Assembly (NCBI RefSeq): GCF_040419245.1
Contig: NZ_JAZHOH010000001.1
Location: forward strand, 3,534,001 to 3,598,000
DNA: 64,000 nucleotides
From: Ewingella sp. CoE-038-23
GTDB lineage: Bacteria; Pseudomonadota; Gammaproteobacteria; Enterobacterales; Enterobacteriaceae
Direction of reading: 5' to 3'
Below, piece by piece: positions 17,182 through 27,965 of this stretch. The translations under genes were made by a program, and so were the position numbers. The notes beneath the pieces are model-generated. The model ran no database searches, was not told the origin of the DNA, and saw only the letters and a program-made list of their open reading frames with translations. Position 1 is the first letter of the stretch. Every line of letters begins with the position of its first letter.

Positions 17182-18477
17182 TTAGCCTTGAAGATCTTTC
17201 TGTAGCACCTGAGTAAAGGTATCCATCGGGCAGAAACCTTGCTTATCGGTTTCACATCCTTCGATTTGCAAAGTAACACGCTGCGGAGGGTTTTTCAGGC
17301 TCAATGGCGTATTGTTGCGGATCTGCTTGGCCGTTGGATAAACGTACTCAATCTTCATCAGATCTTTGTCGGTTTTCTTGTCATGCCAGCGCTGGAACAC
17401 AACGGCTCCGCTGATCGGCGTGCGTTCATATTGGCCCGGCAAGCTGTAGTCTTTGGTTTTCAGTGCCGCCAGTAATGAAGCGATATTGGAATCATGCCCA
17501 ACCAGCAGTGCCAACTTGGCTTTTTGCGCCGACTGCTGATCTTCTGACTTCGCATCATCCTTGTTTAAAGCCCCGGCGATGAAAGTGAGCAGCGGTTTTG
17601 CGGCATTAGCGGCAATCGCCGGTGAGCCGAAAAGCGTTTCATGGTACATGTTTTTGATGGTTTCCAACTGCGTCCACTGCTCGGAGGTTTTAATTTTCCC
17701 CCACGCCACGTCCTTCATTGGGAAACCTTCGTAATACTGCAGCATAAAGGCATCGGCCGCGCCGGTTCCCATACGCAGTGGCCCGGTGATCCCCGGCTCT
17801 TTGCCCTGAGTCAGCACAACAGTTGAGGGCTGAGAAGCCAAGTCACACTGTTTATCCTGCTTACACACCTTGGAATTCTGGTAATCCATGATGTTTTGCA
17901 GTAACTGATAATTTGGCTTGAGGCGCTGATTCAGGCCATCAATCCCGCCTTCACCGGCGTGCTGATTAATCGAATTCAGCGCGTCGGTTTTAAATTTTTC
18001 ATTCACCTCGGCGGTGATAATCGGGTTGAATACCGGATCCATTTTGCCGATTTCAACCCGGTTGACCACGCTCAAGTCGCACCCTGGGAAAGCTCCGCTG
18101 ATAAAGTGTTTTGCGGTATCGATGGTGCGCGGCAGGCTGTTGGCATAGGAGAATACCTGCCCCGCCGTTGGGCATTGCGCTGCCGGGACCAGCTGAGTTT
18201 TGGCCAGCCACGCGCGGAAATAATGCCCCATATGCTCTTCGACCTGCCCCCCTTTCGGCGTTAACAGGCCACCTTCAGTTTGCCATTTCGGCCAGGTGTG
18301 GGTAGTGGATTCGGCCAGCACATCACCGTAATTGACCAGAGGAGCGCGAATACCGTGACGGCTCATAATCAACACTTGCTGCAACTCCAGTGACGAATTG
18401 GCGGCAAAAGATGGGGCAGACATTGGAAGCAAGCAGGCTAATGCTGTCAGTGCTAATACGCGGCGAGATTTTTTCAA
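17182..18477 (-). CDS. agp: Glucose-1-phosphatase / inositol phosphatase (histidine acid phosphatase)
   Basis: Periplasmic histidine acid phosphatase that releases glucose from glucose-1-phosphate. The catalytic loop SRHGIRAPL and the downstream GHDSNIASLL are present; GHDSN (rather than GHDTN of AppA phytases) and the tail GFCPMD match E. coli Agp. I prefer the TTG start at 18477: it has an AGAGGA site 8 bases away and gives a clean signal peptide (MKKSRRVLALTALACLLPMSAPSFAA). The ATG at 18513 would add 12 residues including acidic ones before the signal. The last codons are shared with hok repeat copy 3. Transcription is convergent with the hok array. Confidence 0.9.
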   Translation of the reverse strand: MKKSRRVLALTALACLLPMSAPSFAANSSLELQQVLIMSRHGIRAPLVNYGDVLAESTTHTWPKWQTEGGLLTPKGGQVEEHMGHYFRAWLAKTQLVPAAQCPTAGQVFSYANSLPRTIDTAKHFISGAFPGCDLSVVNRVEIGKMDPVFNPIITAEVNEKFKTDALNSINQHAGEGGIDGLNQRLKPNYQLLQNIMDYQNSKVCKQDKQCDLASQPSTVVLTQGKEPGITGPLRMGTGAADAFMLQYYEGFPMKDVAWGKIKTSEQWTQLETIKNMYHETLFGSPAIAANAAKPLLTFIAGALNKDDAKSEDQQSAQKAKLALLVGHDSNIASLLAALKTKDYSLPGQYERTPISGAVVFQRWHDKKTDKDLMKIEYVYPTAKQIRNNTPLSLKNPPQRVTLQIEGCETDKQGFCPMDTFTQVLQKDLQG

Positions 18478-18641
18478 TGGTTGATCCTCTGTGATTTCCT
18501 TGGCAATAGACATCCACCGTGGCCCAATCTATTGTTCAGATTAGTTCCAACGGTGAATTTGCAGCATAGGGGAATACATCACAGCAGAGAGGGATCAAGG
18601 TCACATCAATCAGTTAATGTGACACTTTTATTACAGCCTTG

Positions 18642-19241
18642 TTAGAACTGATAACGCAGCCAGGCAAAAAAGACGTTGCCGTTGTTGTAGGTCCCCGGAA
18701 TATAGGTCGCCTGGAAGGTTAACTTGTTATAACCCACCGAGGCTAAAGGCAACACAATAGGTATGGGAATATAAGAATAATCATCCCGCGCCGTCACCGC
18801 CGCCGTATAACCCAACCCCAAGCGGAAGTTTTTATCTTGCGCCGGTTGCCATATTTTCTCATACCCATAACCGCCTATCGGCTCCCATTTATTATGGGAA
18901 TCTTTGAAGGCCATTAAATAGATGCCGTGCCAGTCGCCGTTTTCATCATAACGAGAAATACCATAACCACCGCCCCAAGGGCGCTCGTTATATTTATCTG
19001 TTTTCTCTTTGTCATAGGTAAGACGGTTGTGCCAAGTAATAACCGGCAGATAGAGATCTTTGTTTGGCGAGTCATTCCAGGTTGTTGAGACGTCATTGGT
19101 CCAAGAGTCCCACCAACCCATAAAGCCAGGTCGTTCTGGTGATGTAGCCTGTGCAGCCGGCTCAGCGCCAGCAAAAACGGTCACAGGTAGAATGCAGGAT
19201 AATATCACTATCCATGATGTAATTTTTTTTGAAATAACCAT
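18642..19241 (-). CDS. pagP: Lipid A palmitoyltransferase PagP
   Basis: 199 residues. A signal peptide (about 1-24, VTVFAGA) precedes an 8-stranded outer-membrane barrel that moves palmitate from phospholipid to lipid A. The active-site His lies in TWHNRLTYD, with conserved [25 protein letters not shown] and the C-terminal aromatic YQF expected for an outer-membrane protein. In E. coli it is PhoP-induced; a PhoP-box-like repeat lies upstream here. Confidence 0.93.
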   Translation of the reverse strand: MVISKKITSWIVILSCILPVTVFAGAEPAAQATSPERPGFMGWWDSWTNDVSTTWNDSPNKDLYLPVITWHNRLTYDKEKTDKYNERPWGGGYGISRYDENGDWHGIYLMAFKDSHNKWEPIGGYGYEKIWQPAQDKNFRLGLGYTAAVTARDDYSYIPIPIVLPLASVGYNKLTFQATYIPGTYNNGNVFFAWLRYQF

Positions 19242-19554
19242 TTAACTTAATACTCCCTTTATCCAAAGAGCATATTAGCAACAGATGGTTAAATAAGGTT
19301 TAAACACCGAGTTGTCGTTTTGTAAGGAAATATTCCAGAATCTAACAATCCAAAAACAGTGAGATAATATTGAGATAAATCCTAGGCTTTAATAACTAAA
19401 AAAGCAGAGGCACCTTATAGAAAACGATAAAAATTAACTTATCCATTAAAAAAAAGATGCTGAATAAACAATAAGTAATAACTTAGGATTAATACTATAT
19501 CTGAATTCTTATCTGCTAGTGCTGTGTTTTTAAGCAAATACTTTTATCGAGCAC
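19242..19554. other. A/T-rich intergenic region upstream of pagP
   Basis: About 310 bases, very A/T-rich, holding the pagP promoter. Apart from a PhoP-box-like repeat at 19286-19302 I see no gene. In E. coli the sRNA GlmY lies near the purL 3' end; I looked for a similar sequence here and did not recognise one. Confidence 0.5.
19286..19302. promoter_or_regulatory. Candidate PhoP box upstream of pagP
   Basis: TGGTTA and GGTTTA form a direct repeat with 11-bp periodicity (5-bp spacer), close to the (T/G)GTTTA-N5-(T/G)GTTTA PhoP box, 45-61 bases upstream of pagP and on the opposite strand. PhoP boxes work in either orientation, but the first half is imperfect. Confidence 0.35.
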
Positions 19555-19586
19555 AAAAAAACCGGAGGCAGAAGCACTCCGGTTTT
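19555..19586 (-). terminator. purL terminator
   Basis: AAAACCGGAG / CTCCGGTTTT-type stem read on the minus strand just past the purL stop, followed by a run of T's. Confidence 0.85.
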
Positions 19587-19601
19587 CATTTTAACTAACC
19601 A

Positions 19602-22600
19602 TTAGCCCAGCTGTTTGCGGGCATTACGGAACATGCGCATCCATGGGCTGTCCTCGCCCCACTCTTCCGGGTGCCACGAGTTGCTCACGGTGCGGAATAC
19701 GCGTTCAGGGTGCGGCATCATGACGGTGACGCGGCCCGATAGGTTAGTCACGGCGGTGATACCGTTTGGTGAACCGTTCGGGTTAGCCGGATAGTTTTCC
19801 GTCACTTGACCGTTATTATCCACAAAACGCAGCGCCACCAGGTTGGCATGTTCGAGCTGGGACAGATGCACAGCGTCACGCACTTCCACATGGCCTTCAC
19901 CGTGGGAAACGGCAATTGGCATACGTGAACCCGCCATGCCCTGCATGAACATGGATGGGCTAGCAGTGACTTCTACCAGACTGAAACGAGCCTCGAAGCG
20001 ATCGGACAGGTTACGCACGAAGCGCGGCCAGTGTTCAGCCCCCGGGATCAGCTCTTTCAGGTTGGACATCATCTGGCAACCGTTACACACGCCGAGCGCC
20101 AAAGTCTGTGGACGATGGAAGAAATCCTCAAACTCTTCGCGCACGCGGTCATTGAACAGCACCGATTTCGCCCAGCCTTCGCCAGCCCCCAGCACGTCCC
20201 CGTAGGAGAAGCCGCCGCAGGCCACCAGCGCGTGGAAATCTTGCAGGTCACGGCGTCCGCTAAGCAGATCGCTCATATGGACGTCGATGGAATCAAAACC
20301 AGCACGGTGGAACGCCGCCGCCATTTCAACCTGTGAGTTGACACCCTGCTCGCGCAGCACCGCCACTTTCGGACGCGCGCCTTTAGCAATGTAAGGCGCT
20401 GCCACATCTTCGTCTGGTGCGAAGCTAAGCTTCACGTTCAGGCCCGGATCGCGATCATGGGTTTTGGCTTCATGCTCTTGGTCGGCGCACTCAGGGTTAT
20501 CGCGCAGACGCTGCATCTGCCAGGTGGTTTCCGCCCACCAGGTACGCAGCGTGGTGCGGCTTTCGCTGTAGACCGGCTTGTCGCCCTGAGTGATAACAAA
20601 ACGATCGCCCTGCTCGACGCTGCCCAGATAGTGAGAACAGTCGCCAAGGCCGAATTTAGCCAAGGTTGCTTCAACTGCGCCACGGTCCTCAGCACGAACC
20701 TGAATCACAGCGCCCAGCTCTTCGTTGAACAGCGCCGCCAGCGCATCTTTACCCAAGGCGGCAATGTCCACATTCAGGCCGCAGTGGCCCGCGAAGGCCA
20801 TCTCTGCCAGCGTCACCAGCAAGCCGCCGTCAGAACGGTCGTGGTAGGCCAGAAGCTTGCGATCGGCCACCAGCGCCTGCATGGCGTTGAAGAAGCCGCC
20901 CAGCTGTTCGGCGCTGCGCACATCGGCAGGCGTGTCGCCCAGTTGGCGATAAACCTGTGCCAGCGCGGTAGCGCCCAGCGCGTTATGCCCAAGGCCCAGA
21001 TCGACCAGCAGCAGGGCGGTGTCGCCTTTATCAGTGCGTAATTGTGGAGTTACCGTGCTGCGCACGTCCTCGACGCGAGCAAACGCGGTGATAACCAGAG
21101 AGAGCGGAGAAGTCATTTCGCGCTGCTCGTTGCCTTCCTGCCAGCGGGTTTTCATCGACATAGAGTCTTTGCCGACCGGGATAGTGATCCCCAGCGCCGG
21201 ACACAGCTCTTCGCCGACGGCTTTCACCGCCGCGTACAGGCCAGCGTCTTCGCCCGGATGGCCAGCAGCGGACATCCAGTTAGCAGAGAGCTTCACGCGT
21301 TTCAGGTTGCCAATTTCCACTGCGGCAAGGTTAGTCAGCGCTTCGCCGACGGCCATGCGGCCAGAAGCCGCGAAATCCAGCAGTGCAATTGGAGCACGCT
21401 CGCCCAGCGACATGGCTTCGCCGTGGTAGCTGTCGAGGCTGGCGGTAGTGACCGCGCAGTCAGCAACCGGGATCTGCCACGGGCCAACCATCTGGTCACG
21501 AGCCACCATGCCAGTGACCGTACGGTCGCCGATGGTGATGAGGAAGGTTTTTTCCGCCACGGCCGGTAAATGCATTACGCGCTTTACGGCTTCCGTCAGC
21601 TGAATGTTTGCCGCATTTAGGCTGTCGCCCTTGGCTTTCAAGGTGGTGACGTCGCGAGTCATTTTCGGCGTTTTGCCTAACAACACGTCAAGCGGCATGT
21701 CGATTGGCTGATTGTCGAAATGGCTGTCTTCCAGAGACAGGTGCATCTCTTCAGTGGCTTCCCCAATCACGGCATAAGGCGCACGCTCGCGCTTACAGAT
21801 AGCGTCGAACTGCTCAAGCTGGGCCGGAGAGACTGCCAGCACGTAGCGCTCTTGGGATTCGTTACACCAGACTTCCAGCGGGCTCATGCCCGGTTCGTCA
21901 TTGAGAATATCGCGCAGTTGGAAGCGACCGCCGCGATTGCCGTCGCTCACCAGCTCAGGCATGGCGTTGGATAAACCGCCCGCGCCGACGTCGTGGATGA
22001 ACAAAATTGGGTTAGCTTCGCCCAGCTGCCAGCAGCGGTCGATCACTTCCTGACAGCGGCGTTCCATCTCTGGGTTATCACGCTGTACGGAAGCAAAATC
22101 CAGATCAGCATCAGACTGGCCAGAAGCCATTGAGGACGCCGCGCCGCCGCCCAGACCGATATTCATCGCCGGGCCGCCCAGCACAATCAGCTTAGCGCCG
22201 ACGGTGATTTCGCCTTTTTGCACGTGGTCAGCGCGGATGTTGCCGATCCCGCCCGCCAGCATGATGGGCTTGTGGTAGCCGCGCAGCTCAGGGCCGTTGT
22301 GGCTGTTGACGTTTTCTTCATAAGTACGGAAGTAGCCGAGCAGCGCCGGACGACCAAATTCATTGTTGAAGGCCGCGCCGCCCAGTGGGCCGTCGGTCAT
22401 GATATCCAGCGCGGTAACGATGCGATCTGGCTTGCCGAAGTTCTCTTCCCACGGCTGTTCAAAGCCCGGAATGCGCAAGTTGGAAACCGAAAAGCCCACC
22501 AGACCGGCTTTCGGCTTAGCACCGCGGCCTGTAGCGCCCTCATCGCGGATCTCGCCGCCGGAGCCAGTCGCCGCGCCCGGCCAAGGTGAGATGGCCGTGG

Positions 22601-23492
22601 GGTGGTTGTGGGTTTCCACTTTCATCAGGATATGAGCCTGTTCCTGATGGAAATCGTACAGGCCGTCTTTGGCGTTGGCGTAGAAACGCCCAACCTGCGA
22701 ACCTTCCATCACGGCGGCGTTATCTTTATAAGCCGAAAGCACGTGATCTGGCGTGTGTTCGAAGGTGTTTTTAATCATTTTGAACAGTGACTTAGGCTGT
22801 TCCTGACCGTCGATAATCCAGTCGGCGTTGAAGATCTTGTGGCGGCAGTGCTCGGAGTTAGCCTGCGCAAACATGTACAGCTCAATGTCAGTCGGGTTGC
22901 GCCCCAACGACGTGAAAGCGTTCATCAGATAGTCGATTTCGTCCTGTGCCAGCGCCAAACCCAGTTTGGTATTGGCGGCTTCTAAGGCAGAACGGCCTTC
23001 GCCGAGAATATCCACGGACTGCACCGGTGCAGGCTGGTGCTGAGCGAACAGCGCTTCGGCATCTTCAAAACGGTCAAAAAGGGTTTCCATCATACGGTCA
23101 TGCAGCAGGGCACCCAGTTGACGCCACTGCTCGTCGGTCAGGCTTGTTGCCTGCACGTAGAACGCCAGACCGCGCTCAAGGCGCAAGACCTGAGACAAAC
23201 CGCAGTTGTGCGCAATGTCGGTGGCTTTGGAAGACCAGGGAGAGATAGTGCCCGGGCGCGGCGTGACCAGCAGCAGGCGGCCAGCAGGAGCATGTTCAGC
23301 GAGAGAAGGACCGTACTTGAGGAGGCGTTGTAACTTGGTTTGTTCGTCCGAATTCAGCGGCGCGCTGACGTCAGCAAAGTGTACATATTCGGCATAGATA
23401 TCACTGACGGGGAGATGAGCATCCTGACAGCGGGACAATAACTTATTAATACGAAAAGCCGACAAAGCGGGCGAACCACGCAGTATTTCCAT
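19602..23492 (-). CDS. purL: Phosphoribosylformylglycinamidine synthase
   Basis: 1296 residues from [16 protein letters not shown]. PurL converts FGAR plus glutamine and ATP to FGAM in purine biosynthesis. It is the large enterobacterial form with N-terminal, FGAM synthetase (AIRS-like halves; [25 protein letters not shown] near 300) and C-terminal class I glutaminase domains; the nucleophile is C1136 in GVCNGCQMM and the His is in MPHPERVF. The sequence is highly similar to E. coli PurL over its whole length. A GTG two codons upstream is an alternative start. A PurR box lies about 100 bases upstream. Confidence 0.97.
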   Translation of the reverse strand: MEILRGSPALSAFRINKLLSRCQDAHLPVSDIYAEYVHFADVSAPLNSDEQTKLQRLLKYGPSLAEHAPAGRLLLVTPRPGTISPWSSKATDIAHNCGLSQVLRLERGLAFYVQATSLTDEQWRQLGALLHDRMMETLFDRFEDAEALFAQHQPAPVQSVDILGEGRSALEAANTKLGLALAQDEIDYLMNAFTSLGRNPTDIELYMFAQANSEHCRHKIFNADWIIDGQEQPKSLFKMIKNTFEHTPDHVLSAYKDNAAVMEGSQVGRFYANAKDGLYDFHQEQAHILMKVETHNHPTAISPWPGAATGSGGEIRDEGATGRGAKPKAGLVGFSVSNLRIPGFEQPWEENFGKPDRIVTALDIMTDGPLGGAAFNNEFGRPALLGYFRTYEENVNSHNGPELRGYHKPIMLAGGIGNIRADHVQKGEITVGAKLIVLGGPAMNIGLGGGAASSMASGQSDADLDFASVQRDNPEMERRCQEVIDRCWQLGEANPILFIHDVGAGGLSNAMPELVSDGNRGGRFQLRDILNDEPGMSPLEVWCNESQERYVLAVSPAQLEQFDAICKRERAPYAVIGEATEEMHLSLEDSHFDNQPIDMPLDVLLGKTPKMTRDVTTLKAKGDSLNAANIQLTEAVKRVMHLPAVAEKTFLITIGDRTVTGMVARDQMVGPWQIPVADCAVTTASLDSYHGEAMSLGERAPIALLDFAASGRMAVGEALTNLAAVEIGNLKRVKLSANWMSAAGHPGEDAGLYAAVKAVGEELCPALGITIPVGKDSMSMKTRWQEGNEQREMTSPLSLVITAFARVEDVRSTVTPQLRTDKGDTALLLVDLGLGHNALGATALAQVYRQLGDTPADVRSAEQLGGFFNAMQALVADRKLLAYHDRSDGGLLVTLAEMAFAGHCGLNVDIAALGKDALAALFNEELGAVIQVRAEDRGAVEATLAKFGLGDCSHYLGSVEQGDRFVITQGDKPVYSESRTTLRTWWAETTWQMQRLRDNPECADQEHEAKTHDRDPGLNVKLSFAPDEDVAAPYIAKGARPKVAVLREQGVNSQVEMAAAFHRAGFDSIDVHMSDLLSGRRDLQDFHALVACGGFSYGDVLGAGEGWAKSVLFNDRVREEFEDFFHRPQTLALGVCNGCQMMSNLKELIPGAEHWPRFVRNLSDRFEARFSLVEVTASPSMFMQGMAGSRMPIAVSHGEGHVEVRDAVHLSQLEHANLVALRFVDNNGQVTENYPANPNGSPNGITAVTNLSGRVTVMMPHPERVFRTVSNSWHPEEWGEDSPWMRMFRNARKQLG

Positions 23493-23589
23493 AATCACAG
23501 ATCTCTCGTCTTCGAAGCAACTGACCGTAGTGCTTCATTGGGCGCAACAGGGGGAAAACGCGGGCTATTATAAAGAAAGCCGGAGCCTG

Positions 23590-23605
23590 ACGAAACCGTT
23601 TGCGT
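23590..23605. promoter_or_regulatory. PurR operator upstream of purL
   Basis: Read on the minus strand this is ACGCAAACGGTTTCGT, one mismatch from the PurR consensus ACGCAAACGTTTTCGT, about 100 bases upstream of purL. This agrees with known PurR control of purL in E. coli. Confidence 0.85.
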
Positions 23606-23771
23606 AGCGAATATTGATATATTCACTAACACCTACCTTATCCATGGATATTATGAATAAAGTTGCAGGCTGTCGTTTTGTTGAGCAAAATGCGTCGGCA
23701 CTGGGAATATAACCATAGTAAGTAGAGAGCATAAGCTCAAAAAAATAATAGCGCCGCAGAGAGATAACTAT

Positions 23772-25238
23772 TTGACGCGCATAAAATTAAATTACTTTCT
23801 AGTGGGTCTCGCAGCGTTGCTGATGGCGTTGGCTTTATGGCCGACCGTGCCGTGGCATCGTGGCGAAGGTGACCAACTAGAACAGATAAAGTCTCGCGGA
23901 GAGCTGCGCGTAACGACGCTAAATTCTCCGCTGACTTTTTTCAACAGCCCAGACGGAAACCTCGGATTCGACTACGAACTGGCGAAACGCTTTGCCGACT
24001 ATCTTGGTGTGACGCTTGTCATGTCACCTCATAATAATGTCAACGCGATGTTCAATGATCTGGACAGCAATCGGGCCGACCTGATTGCCTCCGGTCTGAT
24101 TTACAATGTCGAGCGTCTGAATGCGTATCGCACCGGGCCTGAATACTATTCGGTATCACAACAATTGTTGTATCGCCAGGGTTCCGCACGTCCGAAAACT
24201 TTCGACGATGTGAAAGGGTCCCTGACCGTCTCCGCCGGCACCGCCCATGTCGCCACCTTGCAAACCGCGCAGAAAAAGTTCCCGGACCTGACCTGGACCG
24301 AAACCGATAAGCTGTCACCTCGCGATCTGCTGCAACAGGTGGCCGACGGTAAACTCGCTTATACCATGGGCGACTCCGTGACCGTGGCGCTGATGCAGCG
24401 CGTCTACCCGCGTCTGGCCGTGGCTTTTAACGTCACCGCCGACGAACCGGTCACCTGGTATTTCAGCAAGAAAACCGACGACGACAGCCTGTACGCCGCC
24501 ATGCTGGACTTCTTCAGCCAAATTTCTGAAGACGGCACGCTGGAGAAGCTAGAGGAGAAGTATCTCGGCCACGTTGGGGAGTTTGACTATGTGGACACCC
24601 GCACCTTCCTCAAAGCCATAGACACCACCCTGCCCGCGCTGCAGCCGCTGTTTGAGAAATACGCCGGAGACATTGACTGGCGCCTGCTGGCGGCCATCTC
24701 TTATCAGGAGTCGCATTGGGATCCGCAGGCCAAATCGCCGACCGGGGTGCGCGGCATGATGATGCTGACCCGCGCCACGGCATCGGGGCTGGACGTCGAT
24801 GACCGAACCGACGCCGAACAGAGCATTCAGGGCGGCGCGCTCTATCTCTCACGCCTGATGGACAAGATGCCCACCAGCATTCCGCAGGATGAGCGCATTT
24901 GGTTCGCTCTGGCGGCTTACAATATGGGGTATGGGCACATGCTCGATGCCCGTAAGCTGACGGCGGATCAGAAAGGTAATCCGGATAGCTGGCTGGACGT
25001 CAAACAGCGCCTGCCGATGCTCAATCAGAAGCGCTACTTCTCCCGCACCACCTATGGGTATGCCCGGGGCACGCAAGCTTATAATTATGTTGAGAATATC
25101 CGTCGCTATCAGATCAGTCTGGTGGGGTATTTGATGGAGAAAGAGAAGAAACAAGCGCAGCAGGCGGCGTTGCAGGCTCAACTGGGTGCTGGTTATCCCG
25201 CCGTTGAAGCTACACAGGTGCTCGCCGCTGCGCCGTGA
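23772..25238 (+). CDS. mltF: Membrane-bound lytic murein transglycosylase F
   Basis: 488 residues with a TTG start (TTGACGCGC...), preceded by a GAGAG site. An N-terminal membrane anchor or signal (about 8-28) is followed by a type-3 solute-binding-like domain (about 40-265) and an SLT lytic transglycosylase domain (about 290-450) with catalytic Glu in [13 protein letters not shown], then GVRGMMMLT and [10 protein letters not shown]. It cleaves peptidoglycan glycan strands in the periplasm, leaving 1,6-anhydro ends. Divergent from purL, as in E. coli. Confidence 0.95.
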   Translation: MTRIKLNYFLVGLAALLMALALWPTVPWHRGEGDQLEQIKSRGELRVTTLNSPLTFFNSPDGNLGFDYELAKRFADYLGVTLVMSPHNNVNAMFNDLDSNRADLIASGLIYNVERLNAYRTGPEYYSVSQQLLYRQGSARPKTFDDVKGSLTVSAGTAHVATLQTAQKKFPDLTWTETDKLSPRDLLQQVADGKLAYTMGDSVTVALMQRVYPRLAVAFNVTADEPVTWYFSKKTDDDSLYAAMLDFFSQISEDGTLEKLEEKYLGHVGEFDYVDTRTFLKAIDTTLPALQPLFEKYAGDIDWRLLAAISYQESHWDPQAKSPTGVRGMMMLTRATASGLDVDDRTDAEQSIQGGALYLSRLMDKMPTSIPQDERIWFALAAYNMGYGHMLDARKLTADQKGNPDSWLDVKQRLPMLNQKRYFSRTTYGYARGTQAYNYVENIRRYQISLVGYLMEKEKKQAQQAALQAQLGAGYPAVEATQVLAAAP

Positions 25239-25239
25239 T

Positions 25240-25803
<564 letters not shown>

Positions 25804-25881
25804 TCACTAACTCTACCCAACCATTGCGGGCACTGCGCGGGAATTGATATTCAAGGAGGGAAATTCAGAGAGGGAAAAGCA

Positions 25882-25906
25882 TCGGGCCGGTTTAACCGGC
25901 CCGATA
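25882..25906 (-). terminator. Hairpin terminator after pgpC
   Basis: Perfect 25-base palindrome ATCGGGCCGG...CCGGCCCGAT located 11 bases past the pgpC stop. On the minus strand a short T-run (gcttttcc) follows. Confidence 0.65.
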
Positions 25907-25916
25907 TACAACACCG

Positions 25917-26555
25917 TTATTCGAGCTGCTGAAGCTCGCCCTGCTTGCTGACTCTGAAGCGATGCTCGCAGAAGAACAGCAGCGGGTTGTCCTGCTTGCT
26001 GTCGCTGTAACCACTGTAGAGTTTCAGCGGGGAGCCGATGCGTTGCTCGAGCTGCACCACCTTCTCTTCCCCCAAACAGCGCAGCGGCAGCAGCCAACCG
26101 CCCTTGCCGCGCGCCATGCGGCTGCCGACTAAACGGATACGCGGTAAGAAAGGAGATGCGTTATACACCTGTTGCACCAGATTTTCCGGTGAACCGGTGA
26201 TTAACCACACTTCGGCGTCATGCTTTTCAATGTACTCACGCAGTCGTCGCTGCACCACCGGAAACGCCACCACCTTCTGGCGGAACCAGTTCACAAAGCG
26301 CAGTTCGAGGTCTTTCAGGTGCGCCTCGCTGTGCCCGAAGGTGATTGACCACAGCAACAGACTCATCGGCCAGCGCGCGGCTCGACCGTGAATCAACATG
26401 CCTAAACCGACCACAGGTAACAGCGGCACCACTAACAACAGGTTTTGCGGCATCCGCCACAGCAGGAAGCGCATAAATGAGCCAAACATGTCCTGCTGGT
26501 GCAGCGTGCCATCCAAATCAAAAAATACTACTCGCCGATCCGCCTTCGCGCCCAA
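25917..26555 (-). CDS. pgpC: Phosphatidylglycerophosphatase C
   Basis: 212 residues (formerly YfhB). A HAD-family phosphatase anchored in the inner membrane that dephosphorylates phosphatidylglycerophosphate. The nucleophile motif VVFFDLDGTLHQQDMF lies at about 9-24, a hydrophobic segment follows at about 38-55, then WLITGSP and YSGYSDSKQDNPLL. The start is TTG at 26555 with a strong GAGGAG site embedded in the end of murP, only 4 bases after the murP stop. The last genes of a murQ-murP-pgpC transcript are therefore likely coupled. Confidence 0.93.
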   Translation of the reverse strand: MGAKADRRVVFFDLDGTLHQQDMFGSFMRFLLWRMPQNLLLVVPLLPVVGLGMLIHGRAARWPMSLLLWSITFGHSEAHLKDLELRFVNWFRQKVVAFPVVQRRLREYIEKHDAEVWLITGSPENLVQQVYNASPFLPRIRLVGSRMARGKGGWLLPLRCLGEEKVVQLEQRIGSPLKLYSGYSDSKQDNPLLFFCEHRFRVSKQGELQQLE

Positions 26556-26559
26556 TGCG

Positions 26560-27939
26560 TTACTCCTCGGGATCGTTGAACCCCATCATCCAGGTGAAAA
26601 TAAATCCAGCTAATACGGTAATCAATATCCCAGCGAGGTACAACACCACTTTTCCCGACACAATGGTCAGCGCCAGTGGCAAACCTGAGATACCGAAAGT
26701 GATCACCGTCGCCACTTTCCAATAACAGATTAGCGCACCGCCGACCGCTCCGCCCAAACATGCGCCGATAAAAGGTCGGCCCAGAGGCAGAGTCACGCCG
26801 AAAATCAGCGGCTCGCCGATGCCCAAAATACCGACAGGCAGAGCACCTTTAATCACTTTTTTCAGCCGGGCGTTGCGCGTTTTCATGTAAACGGCGATGG
26901 CCGCGCCCACCTGCCCGACGCCCGCCATGGCTAAAATCGGCAGCAGCGGGTTGGAGCCGTGGGCCTGAATCAGCTCCACGTGGATCGGCACCAGACCCTG
27001 ATGCAGCCCAGAAAGCACCAGCGGCAGGAAGGTTCCGGCGAGAATGGCCCCCACCACCAAGCCGCCTTTGTCGATTGCCAGATTCACCCCGTGGGCGATG
27101 GCATCGGAGATAACCCCGCCCAGCGGCTGGAGAATAACAATCGCCAGCGTGGCAGTGACCAAGGTGGTGATCAGCGGATTGAGGATCAGCTCGACCGACT
27201 CCGGAAGCCATTGGCGCAGCCGCTTTTCCAGCCAGCACATCAGCGCGACCACGAAGAGTACCGCGATCACCCCGCCGCGCCCCGGCTGGAGTGCTTCGCC
27301 AAACAGGGTAATTTGCGCCAGCGCCGGGCTGGAGAGAATGCCCGCCATCACGCCCCCCATGGCCTGCGAGCCGCCAAACACTCGCGCCGCGTTGACCCCC
27401 ACCAGAATGTTCATGATAGCGAAAATCGCCCCGCCGAATATCCCCAGCAGGCCGAGAATATTGGGGTAATCCAGCGCCAAAGAGCCCGCGATATCCGGCC
27501 GCTTGAGCAGGTTGATAATGCCCATGATCAGGCCGGAGGCAATGAAGGCCGGGATAAGGGGGATAAAAACGTTGGCGAGTTGGCGCAAAGCGCCGCTCAT
27601 CGGCGCCGAGTATTTCGACTTGGCATTGGCTTTGTTTCGCGCAATCAGGTCCTGCGCGGCAGCCGGGGCTGGCGCGCCTGAGAGCAGCTCCCGCATGGCA
27701 TCCACCACCTTCGCGGCCGCGCCGGGGCCGACCACGAACTGATGCTGTTCGCCCTGCTTGATGTAGCCCTTAACGCCGTCGAGCGTCTGAATGCCTTTTA
27801 AATCAAGTAGCTGCTCGTCGTGAACTTCAACCCGGACCCGCGTCATGCAGTTTTCGAGTTTACTGATATTGCTCTCGCCACCTACGCGTTGCAGGATTTG
27901 CGTTGCCAGCAGCTGCGTTTTGTCCATTGCCGTCGCCAT
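26560..27939 (-). CDS. murP: PTS N-acetylmuramic acid transporter EIIBC
   Basis: 459 residues. An EIIB domain (about 5-90) with the phosphorylated cysteine C31 in LENCMTRVRV is followed by the membrane EIIC domain (about 115-455; GEPLIFGVTLP is the conserved EIIC loop). MurP imports and phosphorylates MurNAc to MurNAc-6-phosphate, the substrate of MurQ encoded 26 bases upstream. As in other MurP proteins, there is no EIIA domain, so a crr-type EIIA must be supplied elsewhere. Confidence 0.93.
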   Translation of the reverse strand: MATAMDKTQLLATQILQRVGGESNISKLENCMTRVRVEVHDEQLLDLKGIQTLDGVKGYIKQGEQHQFVVGPGAAAKVVDAMRELLSGAPAPAAAQDLIARNKANAKSKYSAPMSGALRQLANVFIPLIPAFIASGLIMGIINLLKRPDIAGSLALDYPNILGLLGIFGGAIFAIMNILVGVNAARVFGGSQAMGGVMAGILSSPALAQITLFGEALQPGRGGVIAVLFVVALMCWLEKRLRQWLPESVELILNPLITTLVTATLAIVILQPLGGVISDAIAHGVNLAIDKGGLVVGAILAGTFLPLVLSGLHQGLVPIHVELIQAHGSNPLLPILAMAGVGQVGAAIAVYMKTRNARLKKVIKGALPVGILGIGEPLIFGVTLPLGRPFIGACLGGAVGGALICYWKVATVITFGISGLPLALTIVSGKVVLYLAGILITVLAGFIFTWMMGFNDPEE

Positions 27940-27965
27940 ACCCTTCCCCCATCAGCCTGAAAGCC

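Larger units (their letters stand above)
16724..17201 (+). repeat. hok/sok tandem repeat, copy 3, overlapping agp 3' end
   Basis: Third unit, hairpin at 16762-16785. Its last 20 bases (17182-17201) are the stop codon and final codons of agp, which is read on the other strand. Because copies 1 and 2 end with the same bases, the duplicated segment appears to have included the agp 3' end. Confidence 0.9.

Noticed and set aside
15534..17201. CRISPR-like array
   Set aside because: Only three long repeats, each containing a complete hok/sok locus; no short repeats with unique spacers and no cas genes.
19242..19554. GlmY small RNA near the purL 3' end
   Set aside because: E. coli has it there, but no sequence or hairpin resembling GlmY was recognisable here.
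19602..23492. Long plus-strand frames antisense to purL
   Set aside because: Shadow frames of a long G/C-rich gene with no ribosome sites or domains.
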